Source: Pomphorhynchus laevis (lineage: Eukaryota > Acanthocephala > Palaeacanthocephala > Echinorhynchida > Pomphorhynchidae). From it: a stretch of DNA of 64,000 bases. The translations under genes and the position numbers were made by a program. The notes beneath the pieces are model-generated. The model was not told the origin of the DNA, ran no database searches, and saw only the letters and a program-made list of their open reading frames with translations. Shown here piece after piece: positions 55,676 to 64,000 of this stretch; positions within the stretch are counted from its first letter, which is position 1; every line of letters begins with the position of its first letter. Where the stretch lies: positions 1 through 64,000 of the forward strand of contig WNNJ02000620.1 of NCBI GenBank assembly GCA_012934845.2, in the 5' to 3' direction.

Positions 55676-56368
55676 TCAATAGGGGGGGGCTGAGAGAGAT
55701 TTCATCAATCGTGGGTTTCTCTTGTGATAAGCAGAGGTCTAAAATGGCATGTGATTGCTTCCTCCTTCTAGTGGGTTCGTGAATATGCTGGGTTAGATTG
55801 AGATCGTTGAACGTATCAAGGAGATTGGATGATTCAACATCACAACCATGTGTCGAAGTATATAGGTCCCAATTGACATAAGGCATATAGAAGTCTCCTA
55901 GGATAATGATCGGTGATAAGCTTGATAGGTGATGTCGTAAATATATGCCAATCTTTTCAGTTGCGGAGCGCGGAGAGCGGTAAAATACACCGATTTTTAG
56001 TTTCTGTCTCTCAGGAGAAGATACTGTTGCCCACAGATATTTGTTGTATGAATCATCTGATACAATGCTGTGCTCGATGTTGGTTAACGGTTGCTTGACG
56101 TATAATATAACTCCACTTCCTTTTGAGGCGGTTCGATCCGATCGTATAACAAAGTAGCCTGAGATTGAGATTTAATTATCAGATATATCGTTGTTAAGCC
56201 AGATTTCGCTCAATGCTATGATGTTTGGGTTCATTGAATTAACGAGACACAATATTTCGTCAAATTTGTTGTACATGCTTAAACAGTTAGAGTACATGAT
56301 GGAAATATTATTTTGAGAGTAACGGCAGTGGTGTGGTGTCGCTGTTGGTGTTGAAATTGGATTGATGT

Positions 56369-57675
56369 TTACGTGGTGGATGCACGAATCTGTGCGGCGG
56401 AGAGTGTCGATGGAACGGTTAGACGGATTCCGAGGCTGAATCGCGTATTTACCCTTCGCCGCACAACTTGAAAATTTTTCACAATTAGATTTTTTTCACC
56501 GTTTTGAATTCTTTGTTGAAGCTCGTTCCTTGCAGATTTCAATCTGTTTCTATCTTCAGTGCTGAGGTCAGGTAGAAGTCTGATACTGGAGCCCCTTAAC
56601 TTAAAGGAATTCTTGATGATTTGCTTACTAGTCTCGGGGCTATCAACAACAACTTTCAAAAGCCTTGGTTTGGTACCATCTTGTTTCTTCCCAATGCGAA
56701 AGAGGTGTATTACCTGTCTATTTTGTTCGACTGATATTTCTGCTGGGAGAACAGTTAAAAGAACTTGCTTTACTGAATCTACATCATGCTTAATCCGGAT
56801 GAGACTCTTTGGACTCGGTGATTCATTTAAATTTACAATGATGAAACATTTATCCCGATCGAATGTTCGGCGTTTATGTCGTTTAGGCTCAGATAGAATA
56901 GGTATATTGGGGTTATAAGTGTTGTTTACAGTGGAATTGGTATGATTTATCATTTGTTTGAGTGTTTCACCCATTTTATATAGACTATGGGTTGTTTGAG
57001 GACAAGAAAAAGCTGGGAGTGCTGTGTGATGTGGTGCTTCTGTGTTTGTTTCCGACCTTATATGTGTTTTCTGGGTTATATGGAATGTTTGTTTCTGTGT
57101 AAGAAATTGTGTAAGAAATTGAAATTTTCTGTGTAAGACATTGTGTCACAGAAATTAACTTCTGTGTAAGAAATTGTGGAATTCTCTAGATTTGACGAAT
57201 CCTGGAAATCAGATTTAAGGTTAGTTAAGGGAGAAGTTTCAAGGGTTGTTGCCTTTACGATTCGCGATCTTGTATGCCCTTGTGTCCAAACTCGAGTAGG
57301 GGTAGATTTCCGGAATATTGAAGTATCAGATGTTGCCGTTATGTTGATCGGGGCGATTTCATTGTCTAGTGATGGTATTGTATCTTGCTCGAATACTTCA
57401 CATGTATAAGGGATATCTGATCGTAATGGTTTATCAGTGTCTTCGATTAGTGAGCGTAGGTCGTTAATAGTCTTATTTAAATATGCAATTGCTAGAGCTG
57501 CACATAAACCACAATAGAAATTGCGACTCGTCATTGCTTGAGAACTGTCTGAGGGCAAGCTTACATTGGTCCATATCGTGCAGCCGTGAGAGTCACATGC
57601 CACTTCATTATCTGCGTACCCAACCGACTTTGTTGTATTGTTGTATTTCGCTTGCTTGTTGGTCTTCTTTGTCAT
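56369..57675 (-). pseudogene. family E-type ORF1 (E4), split by short tandem repeats
   Basis: 57675-57076 carries the PHD-like finger (CDSHGCTIW near residue 28, FYCGLC near 52) and ends in a region of repeated TGTGTAAGAAATTG. 56974-56369 carries the RNA-binding core: DRDKCFIIVNLNES, HLFRIGKKQDGTKPRLLKVVV, SSIRLLPDLSTEDRNRL and IVKNFQVVRRR. The gap between them (56975-57075) has stops in that frame. The repeat expansion at 57092-57180 probably disrupted the linker. Confidence 0.72.
57092..57180. repeat. short tandem repeat of CTGTGTAAGAAATTG-type units, with a distant copy
   Basis: At least four units of (C)TGTGTAAGA(A/C)ATTG lie here. A 31-bp stretch (GAAATTTTCTGTGTAAGACATTGTGTCACAG, 57119-57149) recurs exactly at 57846-57876, on the other side of the ORF1 N-terminus and next to the start of D7. 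The two copies could reflect a local duplication. Confidence 0.6.
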
Positions 57676-57700
57676 ATTTTTGTCATATAATGTGATATTG

Positions 57701-57894
57701 TACTGGAATTCAAATTTCCATCAATTTTTCAAACGAAAAATTCGTTATTGAATAATGGATCCGACCAACATATGTCGTTTATTGCGATATCAACATATAT
57801 TGATTTTAGAAATCGGTGATATTAAAGACTGACAGACTTTAAATTGAAATTTTCTGTGTAAGACATTGTGTCACAGTGTCTTAAACTATCTTGA
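57701..57894. other. spacer between divergent E4 and D7
   Basis: AT-rich, with the 57846-57876 repeat and, at 57880-57915, the left arm of an inverted repeat whose partner is at 62464-62498. It separates the 5' ends of two divergent non-LTR elements and may hold their promoters; no box is distinctive. Confidence 0.35.
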
Positions 57895-57964
57895 TACCTA
57901 TTAACTACTTACATTTGAGATCTAAAGTAAATACATTCTATACAATAAATAACATACAATCTAA

Positions 57965-59413
57965 TATACACACAACGAGGAGAATAAAATCACGAATCAA
58001 ACGACTATATACAAATGGGTCGGAAAAAACAAAAGTCTCAAGTTTCCAAACCATGTCGCGTCCAACACCGATGTTAGAGATGTTTCCAATGGATCTGAAC
58101 AACAAGTCCTTTGCTCAAACAATGATTGTCACACGTGGGTAAGTATTTGGACTTCAGAATCCCAGGCATCTTGCCTTGCAGACAACGAATTCTACTGTGG
58201 CTACTGTTCGGCTAAGATGATAAATACGATGAAGAGTAAAATAGAGAGTCTCAAGACAAATATATTGAAACTATCTGGCAATGCAGCGATGTCCACACAT
58301 GCCTCTTCGTATTGTAATAAGTTTCAACCTCGATGCCCAATTCTTCCGCATTCGATTGCCTCTAAGAATGCCAAATCTCCCATCTCTTCTACAGGTATTA
58401 CTATACATCCTTCAATTTTGCCCAATCAATCAGCTCAATCTTCTGATGTTACTGTCATTGACCATTTGCAACCCAGTATTTCTTTAGTCGTATCAGATAA
58501 ATCACCTTACATTTCTACCCATCATTGCGTTTCTACGTCATCATCAGGTAATCCATCATCCGATAATCTGAAGGAGCCGCAAATTGTATCGCAGCAAGAT
58601 GGATTTTGTCAAGTTTATGATAAATCTACCGAGACAGTGACGGAGCCGCAAATTGTTACAACTAATGTATTTTCACTCCCCGACACCCCACGTCCCGTCC
58701 TTCCCGTCTCGTTTCTCAATACCTTGCATCCATCAATCAAAATCACCTCCACCAACCTCCACTATCCTTCCACTCATAACCTTTCCTCACATCGCTTGCC
58801 ACCCTCTTTATTATCATTATCCTCTATGTCTCCCGTCGTCAAACCAAATCCCTCCAAATCATCAACTGCCAGCTCTTCTATCGTGATCTCACCTACTCAC
58901 GTCAGTCGTCCTCCTTTACGGAAGCGCTTTGCTTCTCGCGATCGTTGCGTCATTGTCACTAATATCACGCCTTCTAACTCCTTATCTCCACAAGCACGTC
59001 TAGACCACGATGTTTCCGCCTTCAGATCTATCCTCTCGTCTATTGTCCCTGCGGATAAACCATCCTTTTTCAAGGACATTTCTCCTGTCGCATTTATCCG
59101 TCTAAACAAATCTTCTCAATCTAATCCTTCCCAGCCCCCTCTCCTAAAAATTGTTTTCAAGCATCGCTCTCACGCGTCTTCTGTCCTCTCTCAACGATTC
59201 AAACTCATGTCATCTTCAACCACTCGAATTTTCCCCGATCGCGCCCCTTCTGAAATCGCTCAAATCTCTTCAGCCCGCATCGAAAAACGTCGTCGCGAGG
59301 AAAACGGCGAAACATCACTCTCCATCCGAAACATAGACGGAAATTTTAAAGTTGTCCACACCCGTCCAAAAATTCGATGGCGCTCCATCTCTCCTATGTG
59401 TCTTCTCCACTAG
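57965..59413 (+). pseudogene. family D ORF1: Cys-rich finger plus RNA-binding core
   Basis: Open from about 57965, but the first ATG in this frame is at 58217, after the finger CSNNDCHTW..CLADNEFYCGYC (58110-58215), so the original start codon has probably been lost. A long Ser/Thr/Pro-rich linker follows (58280-58900). The core has RKRFASRDRCVIVTNI near 58925, SPVAFIRLNKSSQ near 59090, LLKIVFKHRSHASSVLSQRF near 59145 and SIRNIDGNFKVVHTRPKIRW near 59320. Same plan as family E ORF1. The last 37 nt overlap ORF2. Confidence 0.75.
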
Positions 59414-62275
59414 ACTCTTTCGCCACAACACACGGTTTCCGCCTCGGTCTCCTCAACACTAGATCTATTCTCAATAAATCCGATCTTATCCTCAACTTAT
59501 TCACCAAGCAATCCATCGATATCTTCTGCCTCACCGAATCCTGGCACTCAGATTCCGACGACCTTTCCATTCGCCGTCTGCTCTCTACCGGTTGCTCCCT
59601 AGTCGAATCCGCCCGCCCCCTCAGCTCATGCCCTTCTAAATTCTCTAATCATGGCGGCATCGTCGCATTCGCGCGTCACCCCGCGTCTCTTCGCAAAATC
59701 AATCCCCCTTTCAGTCCTTGCTCTTTTGAATTGCTCACTTGTCGTTATTCTAACCCGATCACTCTAGATCTCGCCATTGTATACCGTCCTGGTTCATCAG
59801 CTCCTACTGCCTTATTTTTTACCGAACTCGCTGACCTCCTTTCTCATTGTTCTTTGTCCTCAATCCCTTCACTCGTTCTAGGCGACTTCAATATCCGCCT
59901 AGACCGCCCCTCTTCTACGGATTCCATCCGGTTCATCAACATTCTATCCAACTACAATTACAAACTAATCTCCACTGCCCCCACACATATACTTGGTGGG
60001 GCACTCGACATCATCGCTGTCCCCGATCATTTTGATGCCTACACCTCACTGTCCATCTCTGATCCTGGTCTATCCGATCACTTTCTTATCACCCTTGATC
60101 TCACTCACAATCACACCCCTCCTCACACACCTACAATCCTACGTCGCCCTTGGAGAAATCTTGACCTCTCCCTTCTTCGCTCTGCCTTACTCCAATCATC
60201 TCTATCATTACCCACAATAACATATTCATCTCCTCACGATCTCGCCTTTCTTTTCGACTCTGAACTCACATCCACTCTCGATATTCTCTTGCCCTTAAAG
60301 TCTCACCCACACCGTCGCTTGCACCAGTGCCCCATGGTTTGACATCCAATGCCTACTATCAAAGCGTCGACTCCGCCATGCTTTTCGAGTCTATCACCGC
60401 TCTCTTAGACGTGATTTCCGCTCGATCACTCCGTCTTTCCGTGATTCCTATCTTGCTCTTCGCCGGTCTCATCTCAACCTACTACGTACCAAATGCAACT
60501 CCTTCTGGCAGCATAAAATCATCACTTCATTCAACTCTAAGACTCTCTGGCATACTTTTAACTCAATCCTTGCTCGCTCCTCTTCGCCGTGCAACATCAA
60601 TGCCAATGATTATTCGTCATTTCTCCAGACTAAAGTATCCACGTTGCTCTCTCACACCCCGGTCTCCATCCTATCCCACTCTGTTCAGTCTAATCTTATC
60701 CTTCTGGAACTCTTTCATCTTCTCCCTGTCTCACCTACAGAAGTATCATCTGTCCTCATGTCCTTGCCCAACAAAACCTCACCTGCCGATCCCCTGCTTA
60801 CTCACATATTAAAATCTATATGCTCATCGATATCCCCATTTCTCACAACCTTGTTTAACTCGTCCATCCGCAGTCGTATCTTCCCTTCACACTAGAAATC
60901 CGCAATCGTTCGTCTTCTTGCGAAACAATCGCTCGACCCCTCCATTCCTTCTTGCTATCGCCCCATTTCACTACTCCCTACTCATTCTAAGCTCTTAGAA
61001 CGCCTCATCTTAATGCAGATCAACGCTTATCTATCCTCATCCAATCTGTACCCTCCTTTCCAATCCGCTTTCCGCTCTAATCACTCGACAGAAATCGCAT
61101 GCATAAAAGTGTACAACGACTTACTCATTTCTCGAGACAAGGCTATATATAGTGTTCTCATCTCCCTCGACCTCTCCTCCGCATTCGACATTGTCGACCA
61201 CTCCGTCCTCCTTTCTCGCCTTCGTTATGATTACGGCTTTTCTTCCTCCTCCGTAGCATGGTTCGCCTCATATCTATCCGACCGTTCCTTTCGCGTCTGT
61301 TCTAATTCATCATCCTCCCCTCCCATCCCTATTTTTTGCGGGGTCCCACAAGGTTCAGTCCTAGGTCCCCTGCTTTTCTCTCTTCTGCTTGGCGATCTAT
61401 CTCCGTTTATCAAACCTTACTCCTTTAAGGTCATGCAATACGCCGATGACATTCTAATCTATGCTCATGCACCCGCACATCGCATACACGATATCGGCAT
61501 TTCTGCCTCCAACTGTCTTTCTTCTATCTACAAACGTCTCTCCAATCTCCATCTCGTTCTAAACCAAGAACAGTCCAAAATAATGTGAATCCTCCCCCGT
61601 CAACTTAACATATCTCCTCCCTCTGTATATTTTGCCAGATTAATCATCCCCATAGTCCACAATCTCACTTTCTTAGGATTCAATTTCGATGATCACCTTT
61701 CCCTTAAACCCTTCGTCCGTGACAAGGTCCGCTCATCTAACTTAATTCTCCGTGACATCCGCCGTATCCGCCCCCTTATCGACTTCCGTTCTTGTATGTC
61801 TCTTCTTTCATCGCTTCTTTTCCCTAAAATCGATTACTGCCTTAGCCTTTTCGCCAATTCTCCAAAATCCATCATCCTACCCCTACAACGAATAATAAAC
61901 ACCGCCGTTCGAGTGCTCTTTCGTCTCCGTCGCTTCGACCACACATTCCACATATTTTGCCCAACTCTCCTGGCCCACCATCCACATCCGCATCAAACTT
62001 CCGCCTTCTTCTCGTTACCTTTCGTCTCATCGCTGTCGGCTCCCCATCGTTCATCAACCTTCCTTTCTTAGACGATACTCGCCCCAACTCGCTATCGTTT
62101 CGTTCCTGTCATACCTTCTTACTCCACGTTCCTAATTACTCCAACAACTACGGTCTCCGATCCTTCCTCGTCGCCGCCTCACTCGCCTGGAATCAACTCC
62201 CTCTCGACGTCCGCCGCGCCCCCTCCTTTATCACATTCAAACACCTCCTCCGTTCACACCTTCTCAACACATGAT
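59377..62275 (+). pseudogene. family D ORF2: APE endonuclease and RT, several frameshifts
   Basis: 59377-60342 is an open endonuclease: LGLLNTRSILNK near residue 22, FCLTESWHSDSDD near 50, AIVYRPGSSAP near 133, LVLGDFNIRLDR near 167, GGALDIIAVPD near 206 and DPGLSDHFLITL near 222. After shifts the RT N-terminus is at 60740-60890 (LPNKTSPADPLLTHILKSI), motif A at 61160 (ISLDLSSAFDIVDHSVLL), GVPQGSVLGPLLFSLLLGD near 61340 and MQYADDILIY near 61430. A TGA replaces the Trp codon at 61586-61588. The C-terminus reads on in two frames to about 62275. The RT active site itself is intact. Confidence 0.82.
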
Positions 62276-62535
62276 TTACATTTTTGTTTTGTTGTGGTCA
62301 GGTAAGCGTGCGCTGATACGCATTTGCCACGTTAAAATAAATCGTTTTTTTTCCTCGATGAACTGTATATATTTATTTCACAAAGTTTTTTTGTAAGAAT
62401 TTATAATAACCAAGACTATTTTTATCAATAAGACAATTAATTGGACAATTTGAAAAGCTAAACGATTGTAAGTAGTTAATTATCAAGAAAGTTTAAACTC
62501 AACTTTACTATATATAGTAAGTATAAATAAAGATC

Positions 62536-62815
62536 AAGGCACAGTATGTGTGGGAAACAGGTAGAGGACTACGAGACAAGTTGACAAATAGACGCGCGCA
62601 CATAAAATCTAAAATAAATTCTGATGCAGTTATACGACATGCTTGCTACATTGAACAGAAGACTGATTTAATTATCAAATAATAGAAGAGTGCAGGACGA
62701 AAAGCAACGAAAATATCGTGAAAGATATTGGCTCTAACAATTATGCACTGACATACAGCCAGGTATAAATGTCGGCAGTGCATTTTATCGGAAAGACGTC
62801 ACATAAGCATTTTAG
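62536..62815 (+). pseudogene. Penelope-like GIY-YIG C-terminal fragment (P4)
   Basis: AQYVWETGRGLRDKLTNRRAHIK (62545-62613) aligns with AQYVGET..KDRLTKRRHHIK of the intact PLE, with the Gly of YVG changed to Trp. After stops, YRERYWL..LCTDIQPGINV near 62720-62770 and FYRKDVT end like IEQRWIGRLHTDQPPGVN..RWWDVP. The RT portion is absent. A degraded 5'-truncated copy. Confidence 0.6.
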
Positions 62816-63349
62816 AAAAAAAAACTTCTTTTTTAGCATTTTGACATATTTTTAGATTTTTGAACCAGCAAGTCGAAGTGTAAATTGAAGAATTAATCTT
62901 TGTTTTAGTTGGTAGAGACCAATAATCATATTTTGTATATATTTTTGTCATAGCGTGATCTTAAATTGATTTTAATTTATACATTAAAATCAATTTAATT
63001 TATGAAAAAATAAATCAATTTTATTTATTTAATCATTTATGATTATACTGTAACACTGTCCTTCGGGACTCAGATGTGAGTGCATATTTATATGCTATTA
63101 TTAATATAAAGAAAAAAGGAAAACTGCAGACAAAATATTTCTAAAACGCTTTGTCTTTTAGGCTTCGTCAATTAATTGTGATGAGGTTAGAACTTGATAA
63201 AAAATAAATTATTATAGAAGACAACAGAAGAGCTCAGTACGGCTCTTAATGTTGGACATGTGGGTAATATAGAAATAAAAAACAAAAATAAAATAAAAAT
63301 CATCCGCAAGATAAATTTTGTTTTAATTTCTGACGAAATTCTTAAGTCG
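62816..63349. other. AT-rich interval without recognised gene
   Basis: Contains a perfect 16-bp-arm inverted repeat at 62961-62998 (separate entry) and A-rich tracts. A piece near 63140-63180 (AAAACGCTTTGTCTTTTAGGCTTCGTCAATT) is reminiscent of PLE 3' UTRs on the minus strand but too short to call. Confidence 0.35.
62961..62998. repeat. inverted repeat, 16-bp perfect arms
   Basis: TTAAATTGATTTTAAT at 62961-62976 is the exact reverse complement of ATTAAAATCAATTTAA at 62983-62998; the loop is TTATAC. Purely A/T-based except for one G-C pair, so chance is possible in such DNA but the length is notable. Confidence 0.65.
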
Positions 63350-63744
63350 ACTACGTAGTAACTATTAAGCTGTCCAATTCATTCCAAGCATCGATCGCGC
63401 TATGCGAGAATGACTTTATAACCACCGATTTGCATACTTGCTGCTTTCTCAATTTAGCTTTATGTGCGATTGTGAGTGTTTATTGAAGTTAGTTGTTTTA
63501 ACGAATCACCCCGACCAATTACCATGCATAACTATGCGATGCAAATACACGAGGTTAATGAATGATCTACGTGATTCAAGGATGTTCATTCCTAATATCT
63601 CAAGACGGCGCTCAGAAGACAAACATTGGAAACCTAATACATGCTTGGAAGATACTCGTAGCACTCTCTCGATGGTCAAGGTATCTCTAACAAAAATTGG
63701 TGCGGCAGCTGGAAGGCCGTATTCAATGATCGATAGCAAAAATT
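63350..63744 (-). pseudogene. family E-type CR1-like C-terminal fragment (E5)
   Basis: On the minus strand, QFLLSIIEYGLPAAAPIF near 63720 and TIERVLRVSSKHVLGFQ near 63660, then SSERRLEILGMNILESRRSF near 63600 and VYLHRIVMHGNW near 63520: the thumb and C-terminal helices of CR1-like RTs (I-x-EY-x-x-P, E-R..R-x-S..G, ERL-x-x-L-x-x-x-x-L-x-x-RR). Interrupted upstream by the D8 insertion; the sequence at 63922-64000 may continue it. Confidence 0.65.
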
Positions 63745-63921
63745 GGCGGACGTCGAGAGACGTCCCTCTCGACGTCCGCCGCGCCCCCTCCTTTATCACA
63801 TTCAAACACCTCCTCCGTTCACACCTTCTCGACACCTGATTCACAGTCTTGTTTTTTTTGTGGTCATGTAAGCGTGCGCTGGCACGCATTTGCCACGTTA
63901 AAATAAATCCTTTTTTTTAAT
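63745..63921 (+). mobile_element. family D 3'-terminal copy D8 with 5' snap-back palindrome
   Basis: The last 160 or so bases of a D element: CTCTCGACGTCCGCCGCGCC.., C-terminal codons ending CTCGACACCTGA, and the 3' end GTAAGCGTGCGCTGGCACGCATTTGCCACG with AAATAAATCC tail. At its 5' end, GGCGGACGTCGAGAG (63745-63759) is the exact inverse of CTCTCGACGTCCGCC (63766-63780) with a 6-base loop. The extra arm is not part of other D copies, so it formed during integration or repair. Confidence 0.85.
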
Positions 63922-64000
63922 GCGGAGAATACTGTCCTAAAAATTCAAGTGGTAAGTATCGATAACGAGCGGCGAATACAGCAGAAAAGACGAAGACATT
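63922..64000. other. right-edge sequence, possibly continuing E5
   Basis: Seventy-nine bases after the D8 tail. No motif is readable; by position it may continue the E5 coding region on the minus strand. Confidence 0.3.

Larger units (their letters stand above)
52345..57700 (-). mobile_element. family E-type CR1-like element E4, split by a D insertion
   Basis: Minus-strand order: ORF1 (57675-56369), endonuclease (about 56330-55680), D6 insertion, rest of endonuclease and linker (54597-54030), RT (53830-52754), degraded C-terminus to about 52430 and a TATAATAAT tail near 52345. Endonuclease signs: GVFYRSP near 55975, IILGDFYMPYVNWDL near 55880, ILDLCLS near 55740 and, after D6, GHSGHCVI near 54565. 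CAATA next to both D6 edges fits the duplication of that insertion. A nearly complete old element with modest damage. Confidence 0.78.
57895..62345 (+). mobile_element. family D (CR1/L2-like) retrotransposon D7, near full length
   Basis: The longest D copy: ORF1 with Cys-rich finger and RNA-binding core, overlapping ORF2 with endonuclease and RT, and the 3' end TAAGCGTGCGCTGATACGCATTTGCC with AAATAAATCG tail. The strand is strongly pyrimidine-rich through the coding region. ORF2 carries several shifts plus the TGA shared with D4. It is flanked by inverted 35-bp sequences (57880-57915 and 62464-62498). The exact 5' boundary is uncertain. Confidence 0.83.

Overview
The window reads as an AT-rich invertebrate animal genome; I cannot name the species. 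Two cellular genes are recognisable. One is a GET3/ASNA1 ATPase on the minus strand at the left edge: five exons with GT-AG introns, three of them only about 45-62 bp, its C-terminal half not visible. The other is the C-terminal part of an OTU-domain deubiquitinase resembling OTUD3 near 31.2-31.7 kb. Nearly everything else is transposable elements (TEs) and their debris. No tRNA, rRNA, CRISPR array or bacterial-style operon was seen.

Layout. 0-3.5 kb: fragment of an RT family (family C), a 100-bp inverted-terminal repeat, and GET3. 4.7-6.4 kb: decayed non-LTR element with a restriction-like endonuclease (family A). 7.1-14.9 kb: two related two-ORF APE non-LTR elements (family B) head to head, one with both ORFs open, one with a single frameshift; both lie in remnants of family C, which continues to 15.6 kb. 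16.8-24.3 kb: a ruined Ty3/gypsy element split by CR1/L2-like insertions (family D), with further D copies on both sides. 25.35-29.6 kb: a nearly complete CR1-like element (family E) with a 1,012-residue ORF2, precise target duplication, and ORF1 broken by two stops. 29.8-31.1 kb: young D copy.

32.7-41.2 kb is a three-level nest: a family A element is split by a D element, which is split by a Ty3/gypsy element with 90-bp LTRs. 41.4-45.6 kb: two E-type elements head to head. 45.9-52.3 kb: Penelope-like elements (PLEs), one with an open 860-codon RT/GIY-YIG ORF and a 691-bp same-orientation partial copy directly upstream that ends in a 123-bp TA repeat. 52.3-57.7 kb: E-type element containing a D insertion. 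57.9-62.35 kb: near full-length D element. 62.5-64 kb: PLE endonuclease fragment, then an E fragment carrying a 3'-terminal D copy with a snap-back palindrome at its 5' junction.

How the parts relate: families B, D, E and A are expected to move by target-primed reverse transcription, PLEs by a related route with GIY-YIG endonuclease, and gypsy by integrase. D copies share a 3' hairpin next to the A-rich tail, E copies share another, and PLE 3' regions share a hairpin set in hammerhead-like core sequence. These are the best candidates for element-encoded RNA recognition signals. Family names rest on motif recognition by eye, without database searches.
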